Source: an uncultured Pelagibacteraceae bacterium (lineage in GTDB: Bacteria > Pseudomonadota > Alphaproteobacteria > Pelagibacterales > Pelagibacteraceae). Taken from it: a stretch of 64,000 nt of DNA. The notes under the pieces are model-generated. The model searched no databases and was not told where the DNA came from. It was given only the letters and a program-made list of their open reading frames with translations. Both the position numbers and the translations under genes were made by a program. The DNA lies in the NCBI GenBank assembly GCA_902601315.1, contig CACKMS010000006.1, positions 1 to 64,000 of the forward strand. Reading direction: 5' to 3'. Below are positions 9,274-18,320 of this stretch, piece after piece (within the stretch, counting starts at the first letter, position 1; every line of letters begins with the position of its first letter).

Positions 9274-10926
9274 TTAAAATTCTATATTGTTTTTTTTAAG
9301 TATTTCCATGATAGGTAATAAGTGTTTCTCATATTTCTTCCAATTTTTAGAACTACCTTGGTACACTTTGCTTCTAACTTGTAACAATGAGTTTGTCTCT
9401 ACTGCTCTATTATTCTCATAAAATCTTAAGATCTTATCTTCCCAACTTAAACCTAGTTTTTTGATCAGTAATTTTGAATTTTTTTCGTAATCTAATACGA
9501 ATTTGTCATAGTCAATCTCTATAAGGCTCATGGGATATTTTTTTTTCCAAAAATTCATCATTTCATTATAAATCGTATAATATTCAGCTATGCTCTCTAA
9601 CTTGTGAGCATAATCCATACCAATATTGTCAAAAAAATTAGACTTATAATTTGACCAACAAACAGCCATCGGATTTCTTGACATATGAATAATTTTTGCC
9701 TCCGGGATTGCATTTAAAATAAAACCTACAGAAAAAAAGTTAAATGGCATTTTATCTACAATGAAATTTTTTGTAGTTCTAATATTGCCTATTTTTGATA
9801 AATATTCTTTTCTAACAAATTTGAAAAGCTCGTCTGGATTTGATTTTTCATTCCAATTCTTACCATAGAAAATTTTGGGCATAGTCTTTAATTCTCCTGC
9901 ACCAAAAACCTTGGAGTGTGTCGAGAGTATTTGTTCTATCAAACTTGTACCTGATCTAGGCATTCCCAATATAAAAATAGGATAAGTTTTATAAGTATCT
10001 GTAAATTTTATTTTATTAAATTTATTTATTGAAAAGTATGTTTTAATTTTTTTAAATGCAACTTTTTCTTTATCAATTGAGAAATCAATTTTTTTTAAAT
10101 ACAATTTTTTTGCATTTTTTAAATATTTAAATCCAAGATCTATATTATCTATGTCAAAATAAACTTTACTTAAAGCAAATGAGATATCCTGTTCATATTT
10201 TGGATGAAGATCCTCAGTACTTATTATTTCTTCCAGAATTTTAATTATTTTGTCGTTTTTTAGTATTTTTCTTGTACTTACATAGTAAACATAAGCTTCA
10301 GTCAAAAACTTATCTTTGTCTATAGCTTCTAAAAAATAATTTTTAGCATCATCAAACTTTCCTTGAACAGACTTAATTAAACCAATTAGTAAATATGATT
10401 GTGGAAAGGTTTTATCAATTTGAATTACTTTCTCATAGTTTTCAAGAGCTTCGTCAAACTTTTTTTCATCATATAAAAGATTTGCTAAATTGTAATGTGC
10501 CTCTAAGTTATTTTGTTTAACATTAATTGCTTGGTTATAATTTTTTAGTGCTTCATCTTTTAAACCAATATTTTTTTGTGAGGTAGCAAGATTGTTGTAA
10601 GCCTCAAAATAATCCTCTTTATACTGTATTGCCTTTTTGTAATAATATATTGCCTCCTTAAATTTATTTTGCAGTTTTAAAACATTTCCATGTATATAAT
10701 TAGTCTCAGCATCGCCAATTAAATTAAGAAGTTTTTCAGAAACTATATTGGCTTTATTAAAGTTTTTTATGTTTAACTCACTAAATATAACAATTTTATG
10801 AATCTCTTTATCATTACTAAAAGTTTTTAGAATTGATTTTGAAATTTTTGATATTTTAGCAAATTTTTTATCTTGAAAGAGTTTGAATATCTTTGGTTTA
10901 TCAAAATTTAAATTTTTTTGTCTCAT
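9274..10926 (-). CDS. TPR-repeat protein with C-terminal sulfotransferase domain
   Basis: A 550-residue two-part protein. Residues ~50-220 hold tandem tetratricopeptide repeats (for example AYNNLATSQKNIGLKDEALK, AHYNLANLLYDEKKFDEALE). Residues ~315-545 form a sulfotransferase domain with the PAPS loop FILGMPRSGTSLIEQIL and the 3'-phosphate motif IIHMSRNPMAVCWSNY. The TPRs probably hold a partner or substrate protein. The fused architecture is recurrent in SAR11 as I recall, with a second copy at 47114-48826. The neighbouring single-domain sulfotransferase is co-oriented 3 bases away. The acceptor is unknown. Confidence 0.9.
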   Translation of the reverse strand: MRQKNLNFDKPKIFKLFQDKKFAKISKISKSILKTFSNDKEIHKIVIFSELNIKNFNKANIVSEKLLNLIGDAETNYIHGNVLKLQNKFKEAIYYYKKAIQYKEDYFEAYNNLATSQKNIGLKDEALKNYNQAINVKQNNLEAHYNLANLLYDEKKFDEALENYEKVIQIDKTFPQSYLLIGLIKSVQGKFDDAKNYFLEAIDKDKFLTEAYVYYVSTRKILKNDKIIKILEEIISTEDLHPKYEQDISFALSKVYFDIDNIDLGFKYLKNAKKLYLKKIDFSIDKEKVAFKKIKTYFSINKFNKIKFTDTYKTYPIFILGMPRSGTSLIEQILSTHSKVFGAGELKTMPKIFYGKNWNEKSNPDELFKFVRKEYLSKIGNIRTTKNFIVDKMPFNFFSVGFILNAIPEAKIIHMSRNPMAVCWSNYKSNFFDNIGMDYAHKLESIAEYYTIYNEMMNFWKKKYPMSLIEIDYDKFVLDYEKNSKLLIKKLGLSWEDKILRFYENNRAVETNSLLQVRSKVYQGSSKNWKKYEKHLLPIMEILKKNNIEF

Positions 10927-10969
10927 TGAATTATAATGAATTAATACTATATATTTACTTTTAAATTAA

Positions 10970-11620
10970 ATGACTAATATGATAAATGTAGATTTACCAA
11001 AAAAAATTCCTGTTTTCCCACTTTCTAATTTTATAATTTTTCCTAAAACTACAGTTCCATTAAATATTTTTGAGCCAAGATATATACAAATGATAGACGA
11101 TAGTATGAAAAACAACAGATATATTGGAATGATACAACCTAAGAAAACTGGAGATTTAAAAAAACCTGATCTTCATAAAATCGGTTGTGTTGGAAAGATT
11201 ACAAGTTTTAATGAAACAGAAGATGGAAGGTATCTTATAGTTTTAAATGGAATATGTAGATATGAAAATATTAGTGAAGTAAATTCGGATAAACTTTATA
11301 GAGAATGTGAGGTAAATTTTGAAAAATTCTCTAATGACTTAATTGAAAAAAAAGAACAAGTAAGGTTTTCTGATTTGAAACAAATCTTTAATGACCTTAA
11401 GAAATTATTTGAACAACAAGGCTATCGAATTAATTGGAAAGATCTTGAGAAACAAAATGTTGAGCAAACAATAAATACTTTATCTATGGCTTCACCATTT
11501 ACATTAGAGGAAAAACAGATTTTATTAGAAACGAAGAACTTAGTTGATAGAAAAAAGAAGTTAGAAGAAATATTAGTGACTTACGCTAATTTTGGTTTTA
11601 CAAACAAAACTATTCAGTAG
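10970..11620 (+). CDS. Lon N-domain (LON substrate-binding) protein
   Basis: A 216-residue protein comprising only the substrate-binding domain found at the N-terminus of Lon protease. The block IPVFPLSNFIIFPKTTVPLN, the following IFEPRYIQMIDDSM and YLIVLNGICRYE are typical. The AAA+ and protease domains are absent, which is the normal form of this stand-alone family and not truncation. Its cellular role is not established. In alphaproteobacteria it often neighbours ubiquinone and thioredoxin-like genes. A second in-frame ATG lies three codons in. Its 3' end overlaps the opposite-strand hydroxylase by 11 nt. Confidence 0.9.
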   Translation: MTNMINVDLPKKIPVFPLSNFIIFPKTTVPLNIFEPRYIQMIDDSMKNNRYIGMIQPKKTGDLKKPDLHKIGCVGKITSFNETEDGRYLIVLNGICRYENISEVNSDKLYRECEVNFEKFSNDLIEKKEQVRFSDLKQIFNDLKKLFEQQGYRINWKDLEKQNVEQTINTLSMASPFTLEEKQILLETKNLVDRKKKLEEILVTYANFGFTNKTIQ

Positions 11621-12707
11621 CAAAGTTTATACCCTCATCAGCAATTAAAATTGAATTTTTTTTAAATAATTCATTTGTATCTAAAAAACTAAAAATATTG
11701 TCTGATAATTTACCATTAAATCTACTATCTAATTTAAAAAATTCATTAATAAGATTTATTCCAATACCAAAAATATAATTAAAATGTTTGCTTCTATCTT
11801 TAAACTCTATTAGTGTTGATCTATCAATTTCTAAGCCATAATTAATTTTATTTTCAATTATATTCAAAAGTAATTTTAAATCTCTTAATGTCATATTAAA
11901 TCCTTGACCAGCTAAAGGATGAATTTTATGCAAAGCATCACCAAAACAGACAATATTTTTATGAATAAATTTTCTAGAGAAGTGGTATTTAAGTTCAAAT
12001 TTTTCTAGATTATTCAATTTTTTTAAATCATATTTTTGTGAGTACTTTAATATTTCATTTTTTATCTGATCTAAATTAAGTCTAAACTTTTTTTGGACAG
12101 AGTAGACTATTGACGTTTTGTCTCTTGATAATGGCAGGAAAGCTAGTGGTCCATATTTTGTAAAAACTTGAATAGCTTTATGATTATCAAATTTTTTGTG
12201 GTTTATTATCGAAGTAAAAGCAGAACTCTCATAATCTTTTTTAATACTATTTGAAAAAAACTTTTTCATAAGAATATTGTTTGACTGAGAATTAATAATT
12301 AAATTATAACTGTTATTTTTTTCTAATTTTAAAATTTCGTTTTCTTTATATTTTTTAAAATAAACATTTTTTAACTTTCTACATTTTCTTTCAGTTAGAT
12401 TGTTAAAATAATCTTGCTTTATAATAAAAAAATTCTCATTTTTATTATCTTTAAATTTAATTTTTTTGGATGGGTTATTATTTAAATTAAAAATTTCAAT
12501 TTCCTTAATTGGCCAAAGATATTGCTTAGGAATTTGTAAAAAAGATTTGATAAATTCAACATTTTTTTTGGATACACCTATTGTTCTATTTGTAAATTTG
12601 TATGTGTTTTTTTCTTCAAAAATTATATCTACTTTAAAACCTTTTTTACTGAGCAATATTGCTAGTAAAAAATTTGTAAGATTAAAGCCTATTAGACATG
12701 CATTCAT
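11610..12707 (-). CDS. UbiH/COQ6-type FAD hydroxylase with degenerate N-terminal loop
   Basis: A 365-residue member of the ubiquinone biosynthesis flavin hydroxylase family. The diagnostic FAD-contact motif is intact: VCFGDALHKIHPLAGQGFNM followed by TLRDL. The N-terminus (MNACLIGFNLTNFLLAILLS) occupies the place of the dinucleotide-binding GxGxxG loop but keeps only the first Gly, which is unusual. A later GPLAFLPLSRDKTSIVYSV matches the family core. Which ring position it hydroxylates cannot be told. It is divergent from ftsK with a 62-bp gap, and its tail overlaps that of the Lon-like gene. Confidence 0.82.
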   Translation of the reverse strand: MNACLIGFNLTNFLLAILLSKKGFKVDIIFEEKNTYKFTNRTIGVSKKNVEFIKSFLQIPKQYLWPIKEIEIFNLNNNPSKKIKFKDNKNENFFIIKQDYFNNLTERKCRKLKNVYFKKYKENEILKLEKNNSYNLIINSQSNNILMKKFFSNSIKKDYESSAFTSIINHKKFDNHKAIQVFTKYGPLAFLPLSRDKTSIVYSVQKKFRLNLDQIKNEILKYSQKYDLKKLNNLEKFELKYHFSRKFIHKNIVCFGDALHKIHPLAGQGFNMTLRDLKLLLNIIENKINYGLEIDRSTLIEFKDRSKHFNYIFGIGINLINEFFKLDSRFNGKLSDNIFSFLDTNELFKKNSILIADEGINFATE

Positions 12708-12769
12708 TTATTATTTAATTTTAACAATAATAGTATAATGGTAAAAGTGGCAAATCTGATTTGCGTAAT

Positions 12770-14851
12770 ATGAGAGAATTGATTAATAAAATTGGCACTT
12801 TTTGTATTAATAGATTGGCAGAATTAGTTGGCTTTTTGATAATTTTAGTATCTATTTTTATTTTTATATCCTTAGTGACTTATTCCCCAGAGGATCCTAA
12901 TTTTATTTTTCCAGAAAATACCCCAATTAAAAATTTAATGGGCTCTAAAGGAAGTTTTTTATCCGATCTATTGTTCCAAAGTTTTGGTTTAGTTTCTTTG
13001 CTTATACCGTTCACATTTTTTTTTACAGGTTTGGGTATTGCTATATCAAAAAAATTTTTATCAATAATTGAAAATTCATTTTTTATAATTCTTTATATTG
13101 TATTAGCTTCATTGTTTTTTTCTGTGTTTTATGAAAATTCTTATTGGTTAATAATAAATGGTAATAATGGTTTTTTAGGTAATCTATTTAAAGAAACTTT
13201 CATAGTAAAACTAATTAAAAGTTCAGAAAAAATTTCATATTACTTATTAATTGTTTTTATATTATTATTTTTTTTAAAAAGTATAAATTTTAAAATTTCA
13301 TACATATTAGATGTCATTAAAAAAATATCTTTATTATTAAAAAGAAAAGATAAAGTTGAAAATGTTACAATAAATGCAGAAATAGATGGAAATGTAGAAC
13401 CTGAGGTAAGCCAAGTACCAATTCAAGAAAACTTCTCTTTTGATAAAAAACCTGAGACAGAAATCAAACTAGCTAAATTCAAGCTTCCTATATTGGAATT
13501 TTTGAAACAACCAACAAAAAAAGAAAGGGATAATTCATCAGAATTTAAGGTTGATGAGGAGACACTTGAAAAAATTTTATTAGATTTTGGCGTAGAAGGA
13601 AAAATAAATAAAATTAGTAATGGCCCAGTAGTTACATTAAATGAATTTGAGCCCGCACCAGGTGTAAAGGTATCTAAAATAATTAATTTATCAGAAGATA
13701 TTGCAAGAAATACGAGTTCTGAGTCAGCAAGAATATCTACCATGCCAGGAAGTAGTTCTATAGGAATAGAATTACCAAAATCTTCGAGAGAGAACGTTTA
13801 TTTAAGTGAAATAATATCTAGTAATGAATTTTCAAAAAAAAATATAAAGTTACCTATTGCTCTTGGAAAAAGTATTTCTGGTATGCCTATTACAGGCGAT
13901 CTAAGTTCTATGCCACATTTACTGATTGCTGGTACTACAGGATCTGGAAAATCGGTTTGTATAAATACTATTATACTTTCTCTTCTTTACAGGCACACTC
14001 CTGAAAAATGCAAGTTTATTTTGATCGATCCAAAAATGCTTGAACTATCTACTTATGAAGGAATTCCACACTTATTATGTCCTGTAATTACCGAGGCAAA
14101 AAGAGCTGCATCTGTATTAGGATGGGTCGTCAAAGAAATGGAAAGCAGATATAGACTAATGACAAGAGTTGGGGTTAGAAACATAGATGGTTATAACGAG
14201 AAACATAAATTGTCGATGCCATATATTGTTGTAATTGTTGATGAAATGTCTGACCTTATGTTGGTCGCTGGTAAAGAAATTGAGAATTATATTCAAAAGT
14301 TATCTCAAATGGCAAGAGCTGCTGGAATTCATATTATTATGGCAACTCAAAGACCTAGCGTAGATGTGATTACAGGGACTATAAAAGCTAATTTTCCAAC
14401 AAGAATATCTTTCCAAGTCACATCTAAAATAGACAGTAGAACAATACTTGGTGAGCAAGGTGCTGAACAATTACTTGGAAAAGGTGATATGCTTTACATG
14501 TCCGCTGCGAATAAAATTGTAAGAATTCATGCTCCATTTGTATCTGAAAACGAAATTGAAAAGATAAATAATTTTTTAAGAAATCAAGCTGAACCAAATT
14601 ACGTTGACGAGATTTTAAATTTTGCAGATGAAAAAGATGCAAAATCATCTAGCAAAGAGGATGAAAATTTAGATGAGTTATATGAAACTGCTCTTGAGAT
14701 CATCAAAAGTGAGCGAAAAGCTTCTACATCTTTCTTACAGAGAAAACTACAAATTGGATATAACCGTGCAGCAAGAATAATTGATCAGATGGAATTAAAT
14801 GGAGAAGTGAGTAAAGCCAATCATGTAGGCAAAAGGGAAGTTCTTAAATGA
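12770..14851 (+). CDS. ftsK: DNA translocase FtsK
   Basis: Septum-anchored DNA pump that clears chromosome dimers and drives XerCD recombination at dif. The protein has 693 residues from the ATG at 12770; an in-frame TTG at 12761 is less likely. The N-terminal ~190 residues hold four hydrophobic helices, followed by a short linker and then the motor with Walker A GTTGSGKS (around residue 388) and the Walker B-type stretch YIVVIVDEMSDLM. The C-terminal gamma winged helix is visible as SFLQRKLQIGYNRAARIIDQ. The linker is short compared with enterobacterial FtsK, as in many alphaproteobacteria. The gene overlaps lolA by 4 nt. Confidence 0.97.
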   Translation: MRELINKIGTFCINRLAELVGFLIILVSIFIFISLVTYSPEDPNFIFPENTPIKNLMGSKGSFLSDLLFQSFGLVSLLIPFTFFFTGLGIAISKKFLSIIENSFFIILYIVLASLFFSVFYENSYWLIINGNNGFLGNLFKETFIVKLIKSSEKISYYLLIVFILLFFLKSINFKISYILDVIKKISLLLKRKDKVENVTINAEIDGNVEPEVSQVPIQENFSFDKKPETEIKLAKFKLPILEFLKQPTKKERDNSSEFKVDEETLEKILLDFGVEGKINKISNGPVVTLNEFEPAPGVKVSKIINLSEDIARNTSSESARISTMPGSSSIGIELPKSSRENVYLSEIISSNEFSKKNIKLPIALGKSISGMPITGDLSSMPHLLIAGTTGSGKSVCINTIILSLLYRHTPEKCKFILIDPKMLELSTYEGIPHLLCPVITEAKRAASVLGWVVKEMESRYRLMTRVGVRNIDGYNEKHKLSMPYIVVIVDEMSDLMLVAGKEIENYIQKLSQMARAAGIHIIMATQRPSVDVITGTIKANFPTRISFQVTSKIDSRTILGEQGAEQLLGKGDMLYMSAANKIVRIHAPFVSENEIEKINNFLRNQAEPNYVDEILNFADEKDAKSSSKEDENLDELYETALEIIKSERKASTSFLQRKLQIGYNRAARIIDQMELNGEVSKANHVGKREVLK

Positions 14852-15402
14852 AAAAATTAATTATTATATTTTTTTTTTTATCAACCACAATCGTTCATGG
14901 ATCTATTAAATCCCAAATAATATCAAATCTTATTTCAACAGATAGTCTGAAGTTTAAATTTGAACAAAAAATTGGTGAAAAAATCGAAACTGGAAGCTGC
15001 ATCATTCATTACCCAAAAAAGATTTTTTGTGAATACGATGACTTCTATAAAAAAGTTTTAGTTTCTAACGGGAAATCATTGTTGATAAATTCTAACAAAA
15101 ATAATCAATATTTTAGATATTCTTTAGATAAAACTCCCCTTAATCTGATTTTGGATAAAGAGTTTATCATTAATAAAATTGGAGAGCTCGGAGACGAGAT
15201 TTCTATAGATGAGTATTATAAATTTGAATTATATTATGAAAATTTAGAAGTAATTATTTACTTCGACAGTCTCGATCTTAACCTGATAGGTTGGTCAACA
15301 ATTGATATTTACCAAAATAAAGTTGAAACAAAACTATCAATTGTTCAAAAAAATATTCAAGTTGATGAAAATATTTTTGATATTAGAAATTATACTAATT
15401 AA
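14848..15402 (+). CDS. lolA: Outer-membrane lipoprotein carrier LolA-like
   Basis: A 184-residue periplasmic protein with an N-terminal signal peptide (MKKLIIIFFFLSTTIVHG). LolA binds lipoproteins released by LolCDE and hands them to the outer membrane. The pattern LKFKFEQKIGEKIETGSC, IHYPKKIFCEYDD and KVLVSNGKSLLI fits the alphaproteobacterial LolA fold. Placement straight after ftsK with an ATGA overlap is the usual alphaproteobacterial arrangement and supports the call, since sequence similarity within this family is low. Its stop region overlaps the opposite GNAT gene by 8 nt. Confidence 0.87.
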   Translation: MKKLIIIFFFLSTTIVHGSIKSQIISNLISTDSLKFKFEQKIGEKIETGSCIIHYPKKIFCEYDDFYKKVLVSNGKSLLINSNKNNQYFRYSLDKTPLNLILDKEFIINKIGELGDEISIDEYYKFELYYENLEVIIYFDSLDLNLIGWSTIDIYQNKVETKLSIVQKNIQVDENIFDIRNYTN

Positions 15403-15907
15403 TATCCAAATTTATTGTCTCTGACTTAAATATTTTCATTCCACGGGCTAAATAATTTTTAAGTGCATTTTCATGATCTAGGGAACAAGTATGAAGCCAT
15501 ATCTTATTAATTTTTTGCTCAAAACACTTTGTTATTGCTAAGGACAAAAGATAGGCTCCATATTTTTTGCCATAGAACTCTTTTAAAATTCCGAAGTAAG
15601 CAATTTCACAGTCATTTTTTTCTGTGTTTGTTATTTGCTCAAAATATCCAACTAAATCATCGTTCTCTTTCAACACATATGTTTTAACATTTGGATTATT
15701 CACGTAAGATATCCATTTTTGATCATCCCAAACTAAACGGTCAATCCATCTGTGATCACTACCAATTTGTTTATAAAAAAATTTATTTATTTCAAAATCT
15801 GGTGGATTTATCTCAAACAATTCACATTTAATATTTGGACTTTGAGAATAATTTAATTCTTCAATAGAGTTAATCTCTAAATAATTTCGATTTACTTTTG
15901 TTATCAC
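15395..15907 (-). CDS. GNAT-family acetyltransferase
   Basis: A 170-residue GCN5-type N-acetyltransferase, expected to use acetyl-CoA. The fold's core is visible as YFEQITNTEKNDCEIAYFGI followed by KEFYGKKYGAYLLSLAI, the latter being the acetyl-CoA pyrophosphate loop region, and then WLHTCSLDHENALKNYLARG. The start codon is GTG, overlapping the stop of the HIT gene (GTGA), so the pair is translationally coupled. The substrate is unknown. Confidence 0.87.
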   Translation of the reverse strand: MITKVNRNYLEINSIEELNYSQSPNIKCELFEINPPDFEINKFFYKQIGSDHRWIDRLVWDDQKWISYVNNPNVKTYVLKENDDLVGYFEQITNTEKNDCEIAYFGILKEFYGKKYGAYLLSLAITKCFEQKINKIWLHTCSLDHENALKNYLARGMKIFKSETINLDIN

Positions 15908-16269
15908 GAAATCATTTTACCCACTTTTTCACCACCGAATAGGTGGAAATGTAAGTGTGGAACTTCTTGTCCCCCATCTTCATTGATGTTCGCTAAAGTT
16001 CTATACCCATTACCTTCTTCAGAAGAAATACCTAGTTTATCAGCAACAGTAGATATTCCTTTAATAAGTCCTATTATTTCATCCTTAGATGCGTTTTTAT
16101 TAAAATGATCTAAGTTAATATATTTTCCTTTAGGAATTACTAATGCGTGAACTTTTTTTTGTGGATTTATGTCATAAAAAGATAATACAAAATCATCTTC
16201 GTAAATTTTTTTACAAGGAATTTCACCTCTTAGAATTTTTGCAAATATATTTTGATCATCGTAAGACAT
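15904..16269 (-). CDS. HIT-family nucleotide-binding hydrolase
   Basis: A 121-residue histidine-triad protein of the HinT type, which hydrolyses purine nucleoside phosphoramidates. The triad HLHFHLFGG lies near residues 105-113. The N-terminus FAKILRGEIPCKKIYEDDFV and the block FYDINPQKKVHALVIPKG are typical of this group. It starts directly beside the mtkB stop and couples to the GNAT gene downstream, so all of these genes may be read on one transcript. The physiological substrate is not known. Confidence 0.95.
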   Translation of the reverse strand: MSYDDQNIFAKILRGEIPCKKIYEDDFVLSFYDINPQKKVHALVIPKGKYINLDHFNKNASKDEIIGLIKGISTVADKLGISSEEGNGYRTLANINEDGGQEVPHLHFHLFGGEKVGKMIS

Positions 16270-17157
16270 TTACATTTTTTCCAAGACAGATTTTACAGTA
16301 TCACCCATAACAGAAGGGTTTTTTGATATGGTAACACCACAATCTTTTAAAATTTCAACCTTTTCAATTGCACTTTCTCCATAAGCTGAGACTATTGCTC
16401 CAGCGTGACCCATAACTCTTCCTTTTGGGGCTGTTAAACCAGCAATATATCCTATAACAGGTTTTTTCATGTTTTCTTTTGCAAATTCCCCAGCTGCAAC
16501 TTCTTGAGGTCCGCCTATTTCACCAATCATTAAAACTGCATCAGTCTCATCATCTACTTCAAACTTTTCAATTATATCTCTAAATGAACTTCCATTAATA
16601 GGATCACCACCAATACCAACACTTGTTGAAATTCCTATATCTAAATTTTTCATCTGTTGAGCAGCTTCATAACCTAATGTACCTGATCTGCTTATAATTC
16701 CAACTCTACCCTCTTTGTAAATATGTCCAGGCATTATTCCTAACATTGATTTTCCTGGGCTGATTATTCCAGCACAATTAGGTCCAACTAAAGTCATTTT
16801 TTCTGTTTTAGAATATCGTCTCATATATCTTTTAATTCTAATCATATCGTGTGATGGAATTCCATCTACAATAGCTACACAAGTTTTTATTCCGGCATCA
16901 GCTGCCTCCATCGCGGAGTCTGCCGCAAAGGCTGGGGGTACAAATAATATTGATGCTGTAGCACCTGTATGTTTAACAGCATCTTTTACAGTGTTAAAAA
17001 CTGGCTTATTTAAATGCTTTTGACCTCCTTTGCCTGGAGTAACACCTCCAACGATGTTCGATCCATATTTAATCATTTCCTCAGCATGAAAAGTACCCAT
17101 CTTTCCAGTAAAACCCTGGATAATAATTTTTGTTTCTTTATGAATTATAACTGACAT
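16270..17157 (-). CDS. mtkB: Malate-CoA ligase alpha subunit (SucD-like; MtkB type)
   Basis: A 295-residue ATP-citrate/succinyl-CoA ligase alpha-subunit fold: CoA-binding Rossmann domain with IIQGFTGKMGTFHAEEM, VGPNCAGIISPGKSMLGIMP, and the phospho-histidine region MGHAGAIVSAYG. A generic reading would be SucD. The block IKRYMRRYSKTEKM and the way GIMPGHIYKEGRVGIISRSG runs are closer to what I remember of malate thiokinase MtkB. The operon partner is an L-malyl-CoA lyase gene, which strongly favours malate (to malyl-CoA) as substrate. Succinate use cannot be excluded from sequence alone. Confidence 0.82.
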   Translation of the reverse strand: MSVIIHKETKIIIQGFTGKMGTFHAEEMIKYGSNIVGGVTPGKGGQKHLNKPVFNTVKDAVKHTGATASILFVPPAFAADSAMEAADAGIKTCVAIVDGIPSHDMIRIKRYMRRYSKTEKMTLVGPNCAGIISPGKSMLGIMPGHIYKEGRVGIISRSGTLGYEAAQQMKNLDIGISTSVGIGGDPINGSSFRDIIEKFEVDDETDAVLMIGEIGGPQEVAAGEFAKENMKKPVIGYIAGLTAPKGRVMGHAGAIVSAYGESAIEKVEILKDCGVTISKNPSVMGDTVKSVLEKM

Positions 17158-18318
17158 TTATTTTAGTGCCGCCACAGCTTTATTAGCAGCTTCATCTAGA
17201 GTACTTGCCTCAATATAATTTATTTTACTGTCCTTTAAAATTTTGTTTCCTTTTTCAACATTTGTCCCAGCTAGTCTAATAACTAATGGAACCTTTACCT
17301 CTATTTTCTCAATTGCCTGGACTATACCTTCTGCAACCCAATCGCATCTATTTATACCTGCAAAAATATTTACTAAAATTACTTTTACTTTTTTATCCAT
17401 TGTAATTAACCTAAATGCTTTTACGATTTTTTCTGGTGTTGCTCCACCACCAACATCTAAAAAGTTTGCAGGTTCTCCTCCAGCTAATTTAATCATGTCC
17501 ATCGAGGCCATAGCAAGTCCAGCTCCATTAATAATATTACCAATGTTTCCTTCTAGACTTACATAATTTAAGCCTCTATCTGATGCATATACTTCTTTCT
17601 CATCTTCTTGAGATTTGTCTCTTAACTCTGATACCTTATTTCTTCTAAACATAGCATTGTTATCAAAACTCATTTTACAATCTAAAGCTAATATTTGTTT
17701 TTGTTTTGAAATGACTAATGGATTAACTTCAACCATTGTAGCATCTAACTCGCTAAACGCTTTAGCACATCCAATAATTGTATCAGATGCTCTAGCAATT
17801 AAATCAGGATCTATTCCTAATCCAAATGCGAGCTCTCTTGCTTGAAAACTTTGAATTCCAACTGCTACTTCAATTTTGGATCTTATAATTGTTTCAGGTT
17901 TTTCTTTAGCAATTTCTTCAACACTCATTCCTCCTTCTGTTGAAGCTACAACCATTATGCTCTCTGAGCTTCTATCAAACACTAAACCCAAATAAAGTTC
18001 CTTTTCTATATCGGTTGCTTCCTCGATATAAATTCTATTTACAATTTTTCCCTCTGGTCCTGTTTGATTTGTAACTAATTTTTTTCCTAATAATTTGTCT
18101 GTCGCCTTTGCAACTTCTAAAGGTGAATTACACACTATTATTCCTCCAGCCTTTCCTCTAGCACCAGAGTGAATTTGTGCTTTTACAACCCATCTTGATC
18201 CACCTATTTCTCTAGCTTTATTTTCTGCATTCTCTGGACTGTAAACAATTCCTCCTCTTGGAATTGTCACTCCAAAACTAGATAAAATTTCTTTTGCCTG
18301 ATATTCGTGTATGTCCAT
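17158..18318 (-). CDS. mtkA: Malate-CoA ligase beta subunit (SucC-like; MtkA type)
   Basis: A 386-residue ATP-grasp CoA-ligase beta subunit. It begins MDIHEYQAKEILSSFGV, has the ATP-grasp pieces VVKAQIHSGARGKAGGI and MVEVNPLVI, and the ligase core GEPANFLDVGGGATPEKI followed by LVNIFAGINRCDWVAEGIV. The NRCDWVAEG block and SFDNNAMFRRN match my memory of Methylobacterium MtkA better than typical SucC, which reads more like GGI-RCD with different flanks. With mtkB it would make malyl-CoA from malate, CoA and ATP. It lies 2 bases downstream of mcl and abuts mtkB. Confidence 0.82.
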   Translation of the reverse strand: MDIHEYQAKEILSSFGVTIPRGGIVYSPENAENKAREIGGSRWVVKAQIHSGARGKAGGIIVCNSPLEVAKATDKLLGKKLVTNQTGPEGKIVNRIYIEEATDIEKELYLGLVFDRSSESIMVVASTEGGMSVEEIAKEKPETIIRSKIEVAVGIQSFQARELAFGLGIDPDLIARASDTIIGCAKAFSELDATMVEVNPLVISKQKQILALDCKMSFDNNAMFRRNKVSELRDKSQEDEKEVYASDRGLNYVSLEGNIGNIINGAGLAMASMDMIKLAGGEPANFLDVGGGATPEKIVKAFRLITMDKKVKVILVNIFAGINRCDWVAEGIVQAIEKIEVKVPLVIRLAGTNVEKGNKILKDSKINYIEASTLDEAANKAVAALK

Positions 18319-18320
18319 AA

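Noticed and set aside
8271-10926. Sulfotransferase genes as a genomic island inserted at tRNA-Gly
   Set aside because: Islands usually insert at the tRNA 3' end, which here faces phhB (8271 side), while the sulfotransferases lie on the 5' side. No integrase or repeated tRNA end was seen.
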